Positions 25,510-34,184 of a DNA stretch of 64,000 bases are shown here, piece by piece; within the stretch, counting starts at the first letter, position 1; every line of letters starts with the position of its first letter. Made by a program: the position numbers and the translations under genes. The notes under the pieces are model-generated. The model ran no database searches. It saw only the letters and a program-made list of their open reading frames with translations, and was not told where the DNA came from. The DNA comes from CAVQCT01 sp964371785 (lineage in GTDB: Bacteria; Zixibacteria; MSB-5A5; GN15; FEB-12): positions 372,001 through 436,000 of the forward strand of contig CAYJOL010000002.1 in assembly GCA_964371785.1 (NCBI GenBank), given 5' to 3'.

Positions 25510-26586
25510 ATGAGAGATAGGCCCGTTGCACAACCGTTCTGGCTCAAGTTGCTGTTCGCGACGATGCTGCTGGCACTTTTTGTGATCGGCAGTGAACTCT
25601 GCCTGCGCCTGCTTGATGTCGATCTCTATTACAAAAATCAGTTCTTCCCGGTCAACCGAGATATCGACTTCCCCAGTGTTTTCAAAAAGGATGCCAAACT
25701 GTTCTGGCGGTTCCGCCCCGATAAGACAATTAATTCGCGGCAATATAGCGACATCTCGTATCACATCAACTCAGCCGGGATGCGAGGGCGTGATTTTGAT
25801 CCTCGAAAGTCCCGGTACCGGATAATCGCCCTGGGTAATTCCTGTACCTTTGGCTGGGGTGTCCGGTTTGAAGAGATCTGGACCTCCCGGCTTCAGCAGA
25901 TTCTCGACCGGCAGGCCGCCGGGAAATATGAAGTGATCAATGCGGGTGTTCCGGGCTACAGCTCTTATCAAGGCGAAGAATATTTCGCCAACGAACTGGT
26001 GAAACTGCAACCCGACATGGTGATCATCATGTTCGGCTGGAACGACCACTGGACCGCCGGGCGGGGGATATCAGATGCCCAGCAACGGATGCCCCAAAGG
26101 GTCATTCTTACTGCCCAAAACATCCTGTCGTCGCTGAAAATTTACCAGTTCGCCCGTAAACTCCTTCTAAGCTCCACCGAAATGCAGGCGGTAGTGCCGC
26201 TTGATCAGACCGAGGGAAAAAGGCGGGTGTCCAATAGTGAGTTTCTGGCCAATCTGCGGAGTATTATTGCCACCGCGAAATCCAACCACACGCAGGCCGT
26301 TCTCATGATCCCACCGGTAGCCGCCCTTAGTATTTACTTCCCGGGCATGGTCTCGCATTTCCATGAACTTCATAAGGCGTATCAGGATGAGATTGTAACT
26401 GCGGCAAAATACGAACAGGTCCCGCTGGTTGACCTGCAGACTGCATTTGACAAATATAGTGACCTGTACGACCGTCCCAGCGATGACCCGATTCATTTTA
26501 ATGCCAGGGGTCACGATGTCGCCGCTCAGGAAATTGCCACGACTATCCTTCCACTGCTTCAGCAGGAGCCGATGGCCCGCCGCTGA
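25510..26586 (+). CDS. Membrane-anchored SGNH/GDSL hydrolase
   Basis: A 358-residue protein with an N-terminal membrane span (LLFATMLLALFVIGSELCL) and a SGNH hydrolase domain outside the membrane. Block I is IIALGNSCTFGWG with nucleophile S111, block II NAGVPGYSS, block III FGWNDHW with N178, and block V SDDPIHFNARGH with the Asp and His. All four are intact, so an active esterase or acetyltransferase on a glycan or lipid is expected. ATG 25510 directly follows a possible TTG start. Last gene of the cluster. Confidence 0.88.
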   Translation: MRDRPVAQPFWLKLLFATMLLALFVIGSELCLRLLDVDLYYKNQFFPVNRDIDFPSVFKKDAKLFWRFRPDKTINSRQYSDISYHINSAGMRGRDFDPRKSRYRIIALGNSCTFGWGVRFEEIWTSRLQQILDRQAAGKYEVINAGVPGYSSYQGEEYFANELVKLQPDMVIIMFGWNDHWTAGRGISDAQQRMPQRVILTAQNILSSLKIYQFARKLLLSSTEMQAVVPLDQTEGKRRVSNSEFLANLRSIIATAKSNHTQAVLMIPPVAALSIYFPGMVSHFHELHKAYQDEIVTAAKYEQVPLVDLQTAFDKYSDLYDRPSDDPIHFNARGHDVAAQEIATTILPLLQQEPMARR

Positions 26587-26603
26587 CATCCGACCCTCAG
26601 TGT

Positions 26604-27770
26604 CTACTGCTTCTTAGAAAACCGGTCCAGCACAGCTATGAGCCTGTCAATATCCTGTTCATTGTTAAACAGGTGGACCGACACTCTAATCGCTCCCTCT
26701 CGTCGCACCAGAATGATCTTCTCGTTGAGAAGTTCGCGGTGCAGTTCCTTGTCGGCCGGACAACCGAATGAAAATATTGAGGACCGGTGCTTCGATTGCA
26801 TCGACGACACGATTGTATAGTAAGGATTCGCCTGAACATAGTCCACAATGCGATCGATAAGCCGATGATTATGTTTTTGAATATTCCCGATCCCCAGGTC
26901 CTTGAAAATCTCGACCGACGCTCTCATTGCGAACAGGTTGAGCGCTACATAGTATCCCAGCTCGAAAGCTTCAGCGGTCTCGAAATACGGCAGGTCATAT
27001 TTGAACAGATCAGTAAAATCCATTTTCCAGTCTACGCCATGCCAGCTCATGAACGGATATTTCAGCTTGTCCCGTATTTCCTCGGACAAATAAAAGAACC
27101 CGCACCCCTGCGGCGACAGCATCCACTTCTGGCAGCCGGAAGTGAATATGTCGATTCCAAGCTTCTTGACATTTATCGGTTCGACCCCCATCCCCTGGAT
27201 GCCGTCAACGACGAAGAAGATATTGTGTTTCCGGCATATCTCTGAAATGGTCGCAAGATCATTCTTGAATCCGTTGAAGTACTGTACGAACGACAGCGCC
27301 AGCACCCGGGTCTTTTTTGTAATCGCCTGTTCCAGGGCGTCTATGTCGAAGCAACGGTCTTTGGATTTCAAGAATGTGAGTTTGAGGCCACGGGTCGCGG
27401 CGGCGGCCCGAAAAGTATAGATAATGGCCGGGAACTCGACATCGGAAACCAGCACCTCGTCGCCTTTATTCAACGGGAGACCGAATGCCGCAACATTCAG
27501 ACCGAAAGATGTGTTCGATCCCAGTCCGATATCCCCGGGCTTGGCACCGATTAGTCCGGCGTAGTCTCGGCGGAGCGCGGCGCGAGCCTCGTACGATTCA
27601 TGTGAGTCATCGTGATCGGCCGCCACCCGGATTTCAATATTCTTCTGGACTGCTTCCTTGAGCGCGGTAGAGAACGGACCATAGGACGCTGAATTGAAAT
27701 AGACTACGTTCCTGGTATGCGGGAACAGCGCCCGGACCCTGGCGAATTTATCTGATGAATCTTCTTTCAT
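26604..27770 (-). CDS. Class V aminotransferase-fold PLP enzyme
   Basis: A 388-residue enzyme of the cysteine-desulfurase/isopenicillin-epimerase-like class V family. The PLP site is visible: VVDGIQ with D189 and TSGCQKWMLSPQG with lysine K215. N-terminal YFNSASYGPFS and GLGSNTSFGLNVAA match the family. There is no catalytic Cys loop typical of desulfurases that can be assigned, so the reaction is open. Start ATG 27770 follows AGGAG. Third gene of an operon with an SDR and a membrane protein. Confidence 0.82.
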   Translation of the reverse strand: MKEDSSDKFARVRALFPHTRNVVYFNSASYGPFSTALKEAVQKNIEIRVAADHDDSHESYEARAALRRDYAGLIGAKPGDIGLGSNTSFGLNVAAFGLPLNKGDEVLVSDVEFPAIIYTFRAAAATRGLKLTFLKSKDRCFDIDALEQAITKKTRVLALSFVQYFNGFKNDLATISEICRKHNIFFVVDGIQGMGVEPINVKKLGIDIFTSGCQKWMLSPQGCGFFYLSEEIRDKLKYPFMSWHGVDWKMDFTDLFKYDLPYFETAEAFELGYYVALNLFAMRASVEIFKDLGIGNIQKHNHRLIDRIVDYVQANPYYTIVSSMQSKHRSSIFSFGCPADKELHRELLNEKIILVRREGAIRVSVHLFNNEQDIDRLIAVLDRFSKKQ

Positions 27771-27779
27771 AGCGGACTC

Positions 27780-28208
27780 CTAAAGTGTGTAGATATATCC
27801 AATCAGGGCAAGCGTCCCTGCAATTTTGAGCAAATAGCAGAGCATGGCATAGAGCAGATAGGGCATCGGAAGTTTCAGACGAACCGAGACGCTCATCACA
27901 AGCGGCACCGCTCCCAGTACGAACGCAAACAGCGCCGCCGCCACTCCGGTTTTTACTCCGCCGTACGGCAGAATCAAAAAGAAGAAGCTATATCCGATTG
28001 TCGGGATAACTACGAAAAAGACGAACTCGATAAAGAAGGTCATTACAAACGCGCCGGGGGTACTATCTTCGGCCAATCCGGCAGCCGGACCCTTTAAGAG
28101 GGCCAGTTTATTGCCAATGAACTCGAGCACGAGGCTCGCCAGAAGCAGGTAAAGACCAGCCGCCAAAAAACAGTACAATATGAGAGTAGTCGATACCATC
28201 AGAGCCAT
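27780..28208 (-). CDS. Four-span membrane protein, unknown
   Basis: A 142-residue protein with about four hydrophobic helices (LILYCFLAAGLYLLLASLVL, TFFIEFVFFVVIPTIGYSFF, GVAAALFAFVLGAVPLVMSV, YLLYAMLCYLLKIAGTLALI). No family is recognised. Its start overlaps the end of the upstream SDR gene by 10 bp and it precedes the aminotransferase by 9 nt, so all three are co-expressed. Confidence 0.6.
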   Translation of the reverse strand: MALMVSTTLILYCFLAAGLYLLLASLVLEFIGNKLALLKGPAAGLAEDSTPGAFVMTFFIEFVFFVVIPTIGYSFFFLILPYGGVKTGVAAALFAFVLGAVPLVMSVSVRLKLPMPYLLYAMLCYLLKIAGTLALIGYIYTL

Positions 28209-29191
28209 CCTTCATGCTTATACCATTGATACGTTATTGAAGCGCCGTCCTCAAAATCAACCTGCGGATTAAACCCGAGTTCGCGCCTTGCTTTCTCAAT
28301 GGAAACCTCCCATGAGGCCAAAAGTTCATTCGCTTTCTCGGCCGTAAGCATTGGTGTGGCGCGAACAAGTTTAAAGGTGAATCCTGACACCGCGGCAATC
28401 ATTCGGAACACCGGCGCCGGAAGCACGAGCGGAAATCCCTTCTTGCCAATCGCTCGTTCAAGTGTCTCTATCCATTCACGGAAACTGTAGACTCTGTTTT
28501 CAGCCAGGAAATAGACAGAGCCGGATTCCGTCTGCCGGGTGGTCGCCAAATGCACTCCCTGGCAAAGGTCATCCACGAAAATCATTTGTATTTTGCGATC
28601 CAGATCGCCGATTAGGGCGCGTATCCGCCGATTTGCCGTCTGAAAAACTGAAAACACTTCTTTATCGCCCGGGCCGTAAACACCCGACGGACGCACTATC
28701 GCCACGGGAAGTGAATTCAAATAGGAAAGCACAACTCGTTCCCCGGCTAACTTCGACCGTCCATAAGTCGTTACCGGATGGGGCGAGGACTCTTCGGTCA
28801 GCGGTGACCCTTCAACGCTGGGGCCAACAGCAGCAAGCGATGAAATGTAGACTATTTTACGAACATTCGGATTGCCGTGCGTGACAGCCTCCATGAGTGC
28901 TTTTGTTCCGAGTTCGTTGACTTTGAAAAACTGTTGCGGATCTTTCGATTTGACGATGCCGGCGTTGTGGACGATATAATCAACACCCTGGACCATTGCG
29001 GGCAGTTTGTCGGCGGTTGTGACGTCGCCATACCGAAATTCAACCGGCAGGTCTCTAAGCTGGCTCAGATCCGAGGACTGACGCACCCCGCCGACAACGT
29101 GGAATCCTTGCTGGATGAAGTATCGGCAAAGCCGCGCGCCTACAAATCCGTTGGCACCGGTAATCAATACGGATGATGTCAAATCGGCCAT
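28199..29191 (-). CDS. NAD-dependent epimerase/dehydratase (extended SDR)
   Basis: A 330-residue extended SDR with TGANGFVGARLCRYF for NAD(P) binding, VDYIVHNAGIVKSKDP, active-site S in YISSLAAVGPS and YGRSK (YxxxK). It is related to the protein at 22104-23165; both have the same kind of C-terminal segment (ARRELGFNPQVDF here, AREELGFQSRS there). The two may process related substrates, such as sterol- or hopanoid-like or sugar compounds (inferred). First gene of a three-gene operon. Confidence 0.82.
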   Translation of the reverse strand: MADLTSSVLITGANGFVGARLCRYFIQQGFHVVGGVRQSSDLSQLRDLPVEFRYGDVTTADKLPAMVQGVDYIVHNAGIVKSKDPQQFFKVNELGTKALMEAVTHGNPNVRKIVYISSLAAVGPSVEGSPLTEESSPHPVTTYGRSKLAGERVVLSYLNSLPVAIVRPSGVYGPGDKEVFSVFQTANRRIRALIGDLDRKIQMIFVDDLCQGVHLATTRQTESGSVYFLAENRVYSFREWIETLERAIGKKGFPLVLPAPVFRMIAAVSGFTFKLVRATPMLTAEKANELLASWEVSIEKARRELGFNPQVDFEDGASITYQWYKHEGWL

Positions 29192-29241
29192 GCGTCAAAG
29201 GTAGGAAAATCAATCAGCGGGCACAAGCCCCAGATGGCAGG

Positions 29242-30675
29242 TTATTCGAACACATCGGCGGAAAAGCGGTAAATCTCCGCCTGCGGATCTTTGTAGCTGT
29301 TTTTGGGAAGCCCGGCTTTCAGGCAGGTCTGTTCGAGAAATTCTGTGCGGTCCCAGGCGTGCTCACTCGCCACTTGCGGCAAGAGCAGGCCGGAGTGCAT
29401 ATCCATCTTGATCAATAAACCGTCGCGTCCAACCTCGATTTCATTCGTGTTATGCACCCGCTCGAGGCGTGAGAGCACTGATATCGACAGTTTCACATCA
29501 GGAAATTCATCCGGCCCGAGCTGCGGGAAACGCGGGTCATCCATCGCCGCCGACACGGCCATTTCCGCGACCGCCTCGAAGAGCGGCTCCCGTGCCTTGA
29601 TCATGCCGATACATCCGCGCAACTCATTATCAACCGTGAGCGTTACAAACACGCCCCGTTTAACGTCCAATTTCTCGATATGAGGCGCGGAATACTTCTT
29701 TCCTTTCAGGGCGGCTTCAATAGCCTCGCGAGCGATCAGTACAAGCTGCTTTCTATCTTCATCCGTCAGGGCAAATTCCGCTTTTGCGGCAGGAGCGCCT
29801 ACCGCGGTTCGCTCAACTTCCTGGCGGGTTCCCACGACAACTGCCGACAGATAGCCAACGACCTCCTGGAAATCGCCGGTCGCCTCGCCCGAAGTGGTGT
29901 ACTCCAAAAACTCCGTCCGGTGTCCGCCCAGCCGCCGGCAAGCCTTCATTACCGCCGCTACGATACCACCGCCGCAGGCCTCGCCTTTGCCTGACTCAAG
30001 CGTTTCGATCAGCAAATCCGGGTCATATTCCTCGATAGCGTGCTGAATACTGGCGTCGAGTCGTCGAGCCGCCTTCTCACTGTGAAAGTGTGATAAGTCG
30101 GTCGAGGCAACGATCAGCGTGTTGGTCCCCCTCAGTGCCGACGCCAGCGTCTCCCCAAGGGCGTTTATCGTGTCCTCCTCCTGGTCACCCATAACTACCG
30201 CAACCAGTTTGAACTTGCCCAGCACCACCTGGAGAAACGGCAACTGTACCTCAAGCGCATGTTCACCTCTGGTCGAGCCACTGGCGTGACCCATGTTCGA
30301 GAAGTAGACCTGGGGATGAATAGAGGCTATTTTTCTGGAAAGCTCCTTGTCAATTTCGACCACTCCGAGCGGCGTTTCGTATCCGCCTCCGTCGTAGACC
30401 GAGGCTCCCTTGAAGAAAACGGTATGCGACGGCGATACTACTACCACCGCGTCATACTGCTCACCATCAAGCAGCTTGAATGCCCGGGCGGCAACTTTGC
30501 CGGAATACGGGTATCCGGCATGGGGACAAATCAATGCCAGGGGCGGACCCTCAAGGGGAGTCTTTTTGACCTCAGAATACAACTGGGCAATCTTCTTAAC
30601 CAGTTGACTGGGCGACGAGGGATAAAAAAGGCCGGCCACGGCCGGTTTGCGTATATCGGATGACTGGGAGCTCAT
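29242..30675 (-). CDS. AmmeMemoRadiSam system proteins B and A fused (Memo-AMMECR1)
   Basis: This 477-residue protein joins two domains of the AmmeMemoRadiSam set. Residues 1 to about 275 are Memo-like, with metal-type histidines in ICPHAGYPYSGKVAARAF, GEHALEVQLPFLQ and STDLSHFHSE. Residues about 305-477 are AMMECR1 (RGVFVTLTVDNELRGCIGMI, AMDDPRFPQLGPDEF). The third partner, a radical SAM protein, is not in the window. The biochemical role of the system is not settled. Single gene with a short gap upstream. Confidence 0.92.
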   Translation of the reverse strand: MSSQSSDIRKPAVAGLFYPSSPSQLVKKIAQLYSEVKKTPLEGPPLALICPHAGYPYSGKVAARAFKLLDGEQYDAVVVVSPSHTVFFKGASVYDGGGYETPLGVVEIDKELSRKIASIHPQVYFSNMGHASGSTRGEHALEVQLPFLQVVLGKFKLVAVVMGDQEEDTINALGETLASALRGTNTLIVASTDLSHFHSEKAARRLDASIQHAIEEYDPDLLIETLESGKGEACGGGIVAAVMKACRRLGGHRTEFLEYTTSGEATGDFQEVVGYLSAVVVGTRQEVERTAVGAPAAKAEFALTDEDRKQLVLIAREAIEAALKGKKYSAPHIEKLDVKRGVFVTLTVDNELRGCIGMIKAREPLFEAVAEMAVSAAMDDPRFPQLGPDEFPDVKLSISVLSRLERVHNTNEIEVGRDGLLIKMDMHSGLLLPQVASEHAWDRTEFLEQTCLKAGLPKNSYKDPQAEIYRFSADVFE

Positions 30676-30830
30676 TTCTCGCTTTCACTCACTATTCTTC
30701 GCCTGAATGGTATGGCAAACTCGCCATAATGTCAAATGGCGTTTTGAGCCTCCCAGAGTCTGCAAAACACAGAGGCGCCGCCGGCTCTTTTTGCCAGGCC
30801 GCGCCATGAATCTCAACTTTGCAATCCTGG

Positions 30831-31790
30831 TCAGTTCTTGACCATTGGCGGCGCAGTTACGGCCGCTTTGGTCTTGTCACCGGTACCGTCTTTTCTGATA
30901 CCTTCGACCATCGCCGCCAGTGATGCGATTATTCCGCTTGCCTCATAAGGCAGGAATATCTTGTTGGCATTACCCTCGGCAAGTTTCGGGAGCATCTCAA
31001 GGTACTTCAAGGTAATCAGTTTCTCATCCGGCTTGCTCTCATGAATGGCGGTGAACACACTGCTGATCGCCTTGGCTTCACCTTCGGCTACGGTCAACTG
31101 GCGGTACCGCTCGGCATCCGCTTTCTTCTTGACCGCTTCGGCGTAACCTTCGGCCTGAAGAATCTGTGACAGCTTAGAGCCTTCGGCCTTTGTGATCTCC
31201 GACTGTTTGATAGCCTCGGCATCGAGGATGGTTGCGCGTTTGTCACGTTCCGCCTTCATCTGACGGCTCATGGCGTCGGTTATGTCACGTGGCGGGTCGA
31301 TACGCTGCAGTTCCACGCGATTGATTTTTACGCCCCACTTGTCCGTAGCTTCATCAAGTACGTCGCGTAACTGGCCATTTATGCGATCGCGGGAGCTCAG
31401 GCAGGAGTCCAGGTCGAGCTCACCGATAACATTACGAAGGTTGGTCTGGGCAAGTTTGGTAGCCGCTATAATGTAGTTTGCAATCTCGTAACGTGATCTC
31501 GCCGGATCGGTCACCTGTGCATAGATGATAGCGTCAACCTCGACCGATACGTTATCGGCCGTGATTACCAACTGCGGGGGAACATCAAGCACTACCTCGC
31601 GCATATCTACTTTCACCACGGTGTCGAAAAATGGCACGATCAGATTAAGTCCCGGCTCCAGTATGCGCTGGAATCTCCCGAGTCGCTCCACCAGTCCCCG
31701 CTCAAACGGCCGGATTATCCGGATCGACATGGTTACCATGATGAACGCAAATACGCCGGCGGCCACCAGAAATATGACAACGGTATTCAT
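30831..31790 (-). CDS. SPFH/band 7 membrane protein (stomatin/QmcA-like)
   Basis: A 319-residue stomatin-like protein: N-terminal membrane span (VVIFLVAAGVFAFIMVTMSI), band 7 domain (RPFERGLVERLGRFQRILEP, VDMREVVLDVPPQ, ARYEI-type region) and a coiled, Ala/Glu-rich helix (AEGYAEAVKKKADAERYRQL) before a short tail. Such proteins form membrane rings or microdomains. It lies 14 nt after the NfeD gene, the classic SPFH-NfeD partnership. Confidence 0.92.
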   Translation of the reverse strand: MNTVVIFLVAAGVFAFIMVTMSIRIIRPFERGLVERLGRFQRILEPGLNLIVPFFDTVVKVDMREVVLDVPPQLVITADNVSVEVDAIIYAQVTDPARSRYEIANYIIAATKLAQTNLRNVIGELDLDSCLSSRDRINGQLRDVLDEATDKWGVKINRVELQRIDPPRDITDAMSRQMKAERDKRATILDAEAIKQSEITKAEGSKLSQILQAEGYAEAVKKKADAERYRQLTVAEGEAKAISSVFTAIHESKPDEKLITLKYLEMLPKLAEGNANKIFLPYEASGIIASLAAMVEGIRKDGTGDKTKAAVTAPPMVKN

Positions 31791-31804
31791 AATATTATCC
31801 TTTC

Positions 31805-32233
31805 CTACATCTTTCTTTGCACGTGAAGACGGGTCCCTTTGACCGATGTCACCGTCACTTTGTCATTCAGTTCAATTCGCTCATCAGCGAGCGCCACCCA
31901 GACTTCACCCTCGATACGTACCTGACCGCCAAGGTCCGGGTCGATTGCTTTGATCACGAGTCCAACCTTGCCGATAAGGGCGTCGACATTTGACTTGGAC
32001 GGTGATTCTTTTGTAATCTTCTTCGCCAAAGTACGGGTCAGTGGTATCAGCACGACCGAAATCAAAATGAAGATGCCAATCTGACCGTAGTAGGTGTCCG
32101 GGTAAAAGAAGCTGTACAGACCAGCCACCAGTGAACCGACCACAAAGCAGCCGAAAATGAGCGTGGGCGTCATCAACTCCAGAATCAAGAATATTACCAA
32201 GGCGGCGAGCCAAATCCAGACGATATTCGGCAT
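31805..32233 (-). CDS. NfeD-family membrane protein
   Basis: A 142-residue NfeD-like protein: three membrane helices (IWLAALVIFLILELMTPTLI, FGCFVVGSLVAGLYSFF, IFILISVVLIPLTRTLAKK) followed by an OB-fold domain (GKVGLVIKAIDPDLGGQVRI, VWVALADERIEL). The frame opens at 32269, but ATG 32233 is preceded by AAGGA at 7 nt. It partners the SPFH protein downstream. The 245-bp gap to the divergent methyltransferase holds a TTGACA-like box, with no convincing -10. Confidence 0.9.
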   Translation of the reverse strand: MPNIVWIWLAALVIFLILELMTPTLIFGCFVVGSLVAGLYSFFYPDTYYGQIGIFILISVVLIPLTRTLAKKITKESPSKSNVDALIGKVGLVIKAIDPDLGGQVRIEGEVWVALADERIELNDKVTVTSVKGTRLHVQRKM

Positions 32234-32478
32234 ACAACTTCCTTTCTTCGAAAAATCCCGCCGACACACGGTGGGCCTGCAATAATACTTATAATCGAAT
32301 GGTTTATTCGACCGTGCGTGACGAACTATAAAAGCTTGGCGCAGAATCGATTGTCAACTTAAAACAGATTTTTGTGGTGAGTGCCGTACGGACTTTTCAC
32401 TGGCGCGGGCCGTATACATTCGATTACTTCTCAGCAGCATCGCAAACCGCCCTGATAAGACTTTGAATCGGACAGACC

Positions 32479-33261
32479 ATGAAAGACCTGATGACGCAGC
32501 CGTACCAGAGATTCGCCTCAGTTTACGACCAGATGGGTGCCGATGCCCATTCCCGCAAGATGACCGAGTACTGCTTTCGTATCTTCAGGAAGTTTGACAT
32601 CAAGCCGGTGACCGGGCTGGATCTGTGTTGCGGGACCGGCACGGCAGTCCACCTGTTCTCGGAACGGGGAATTTTGATGTCCGGACTGGACCGGAGCCCG
32701 CAGATGCTGGCGGTCGCGGCGAAGAAACTCAAAGGCCACCGCGTCACACTATATCAGAAGGAACTGCCGACTTTTCGTTTGCTCGACACCACCAATAGCC
32801 GCATTCTCCGGCGGTTTGATGTGGTGACCAGCTTTTATGATTCGCTCAATTATCTGACTTCGCAACGCGAGCTCAAAGCGACCTTTCGCTCAGTCAGCCG
32901 GCACCTGGTGCCGGGTGGGTGGTTCATTTTCGATATGAACACCGAAGAAGCGCTGAAGATCCTCTGGGATGCTCAGGTGTTTGCCGATGCTCGTGAGTCA
33001 CTGGCGTGGATCTGGAAAAACGAATATCATCCCCGGACGAAATCAGCTACCTGCCGAACAATCTTCTTTCGCCCCGCGGGAAAATTATGGGAAAGATTCG
33101 AAGAAATTCACGTGGAAAAAGCTTACGAAAATCGGACTCTTCAACGTCTGCTCCGGGAAGTCGGGTTTACCGTTAAGGGGTTCTACAAGTGTCACACTTT
33201 CGATAAACCAACCAAAAATACTTACCGTATCTGCGCCGTGGCGCAAAAAAAACCGGCATGA
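32479..33261 (+). CDS. Class I SAM-dependent methyltransferase
   Basis: A 260-residue Rossmann methyltransferase: motif I GLDLCCGTGTAVHLF, motif II SGLDRSPQM, motif IV RFDVVTSFYDSLNYL and post-motif LVPGGWFIFDMNTEEAL. The N-terminus (PYQRFASVYDQMGADAHSRKM) is typical of the YrrT/ubiE-like small-molecule subgroup. Substrate unknown. Its last codons overlap the terminator of the convergent zinc-ribbon operon. Confidence 0.88.
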   Translation: MKDLMTQPYQRFASVYDQMGADAHSRKMTEYCFRIFRKFDIKPVTGLDLCCGTGTAVHLFSERGILMSGLDRSPQMLAVAAKKLKGHRVTLYQKELPTFRLLDTTNSRILRRFDVVTSFYDSLNYLTSQRELKATFRSVSRHLVPGGWFIFDMNTEEALKILWDAQVFADARESLAWIWKNEYHPRTKSATCRTIFFRPAGKLWERFEEIHVEKAYENRTLQRLLREVGFTVKGFYKCHTFDKPTKNTYRICAVAQKKPA

Positions 33262-33271
33262 ATGACGCCGG
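33245..33271 (-). terminator. Terminator of the OsmC to FmdB operon
   Basis: On the minus strand, CCGGC (33271-33267), a 9-nt loop, GCCGG (33257-33253) and eight T (33252-33245). It lies 56 nt after the zinc-ribbon stop and inside the last codons of the convergent methyltransferase. Confidence 0.75.
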
Positions 33272-33327
33272 CTAAAACAAACCTGAGGAAACTTATCTGA
33301 CCACGCACGGTGGCCGGGGTATCACCC

Positions 33328-33522
33328 TCACCGGAATCCCGAGCCGCCTCCGCAGGAATGTCCGGTCGATGCACCAGCGTCACCGCTTGAGGCAAAGACC
33401 GACAACAGCTTGTGAACATCCTCAGAATTACACTTAGGACAGACAACCCCTTTTTCGCTTCCGAGCACCAACTCTTCGAACTTGTAATCGCACTTGGCGC
33501 ATCTGTATTCAAACAACGGCAT
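33328..33522 (-). CDS. FmdB-family zinc-ribbon protein
   Basis: A 64-residue protein with the FmdB/CxxC_CxxC regulatory zinc ribbon: MPLFEYRCAKCDYKFEELVL, then VVCPKCNSEDVHKLLSVF, and a Gly/Ser-rich tail with one further Cys. It is often encoded near redox and C1 genes; role unknown. It begins 9 nt after the stop of the DUF6132-like gene, with GGAGAG upstream of ATG 33522. Last gene of the operon. Confidence 0.88.
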   Translation of the reverse strand: MPLFEYRCAKCDYKFEELVLGSEKGVVCPKCNSEDVHKLLSVFASSGDAGASTGHSCGGGSGFR

Positions 33523-33531
33523 TGGACTCTC

Positions 33532-33726
33532 CTACTTCTCTTTCTTCTTTTCCTCGACTCCTATGACCGCACCGGCCAGCAACCCAAGTATCGTGTATGC
33601 ATATGGGTTCGAAGCGACCTGTCAGGTGGTTCCGGCGCACACCGCCGCATAATGAAAAAAGAACCCGGCTACTCCGCCTGACAGGGCAAAAATAATGAAT
33701 CTTTTACTCAGCAGTTTCTTCAGCAT
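33532..33726 (-). CDS. DUF6132-like membrane protein with in-frame TGA (selenocysteine candidate)
   Basis: Reading from ATG 33726 to TAG 33534-33532 gives 64 codons with one internal TGA (codon 35, 33624-33622). Before it: LLSKRFIIFALSGGVAGFFF, then VCAGTT. After it: QVASNPYAYTILGLLAGAV and an EEKKEEK tail. This fits DUF6132, where relatives read C-x4-C-x3-(S)NP with a following helix; here the first Cys is C30 and the TGA falls exactly on the second. Both halves keep the family pattern, and spacing to the neighbours is tight (7 nt after DUF302, 9 nt before FmdB). The TGA is therefore probably decoded as Sec. A recent nonsense mutation is the alternative. A standard gene caller would miss this gene. 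Confidence 0.7.
33581..33609 (-). promoter_or_regulatory. Candidate bacterial SECIS hairpin after the TGA
   Basis: Beginning 12 nt after the TGA, AACCCA (33609-33604) pairs with TGGGTT (33586-33581). A second short stem TAT/ATA lies inside and a loop of about 9 nt begins with G, located about 22 nt after the TGA. Position and size are right for a bacterial SECIS, but bacterial SECIS elements are only weakly conserved and no energy was computed. Confidence 0.4.
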
Positions 33727-33733
33727 ATTCTCA

Positions 33734-34123
33734 CTACACGGATGCCATCATTACTTTTCGAAGTGTGGCCTCGACATTCGCCGCCAACTCATCAAGTCCT
33801 GCTTTCGGCATCATCTCGGAAATCATGGTCGGTCTCGCCAGCGTGACGATCGTCTTGTTTCCCTCCTGGTACACGGAAAACTTGCACGGCATGAACAACG
33901 CGACATTGACACTCTTTTTAAGCGCCTTGTCAGCAAACCCAGCATTGCATACCTCGATAATCTTCAGTGGCCCCCGTTCGAAACCTCTCTCCGCCAACGT
34001 GGCCTGTACATCATGAATATGCAATACGCGAAATTGATTCCCGGCTGTCTCGCGCTCTATGTTGGCTACCACCGTGTCAAACGGCTTGCCCGACTCGAGT
34101 TGATATGCTAATTTGTCGATCAT
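33734..34123 (-). CDS. DUF302 protein
   Basis: A 129-residue DUF302 protein: KLAYQLESGKPFDTVVANIE, RVLHIHDVQATLAERGFERG, IEVCNAGFADKALKKSVNVA, LFMPCKFSVYQEG and TIVTLARPTMISEM. It keeps two conserved cysteines. The family is associated with sulfur metabolism and metal or redox stress, but its role is not proven. ATG 34123 has AGGAG at 8 nt. Second gene of the operon with OsmC. Confidence 0.9.
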   Translation of the reverse strand: MIDKLAYQLESGKPFDTVVANIERETAGNQFRVLHIHDVQATLAERGFERGPLKIIEVCNAGFADKALKKSVNVALFMPCKFSVYQEGNKTIVTLARPTMISEMMPKAGLDELAANVEATLRKVMMASV

Positions 34124-34184
34124 GGCTATTCTCCTGTTAATATTATTCCATTCTTAGATCGGCCAGCAGGGAAAACGATGCAAC

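Noticed and set aside
33622..33624. In-frame TGA as a simple nonsense mutation
   Set aside because: Not excluded, but its placement exactly on a conserved Cys column and the intact rest of the gene favour selenocysteine.
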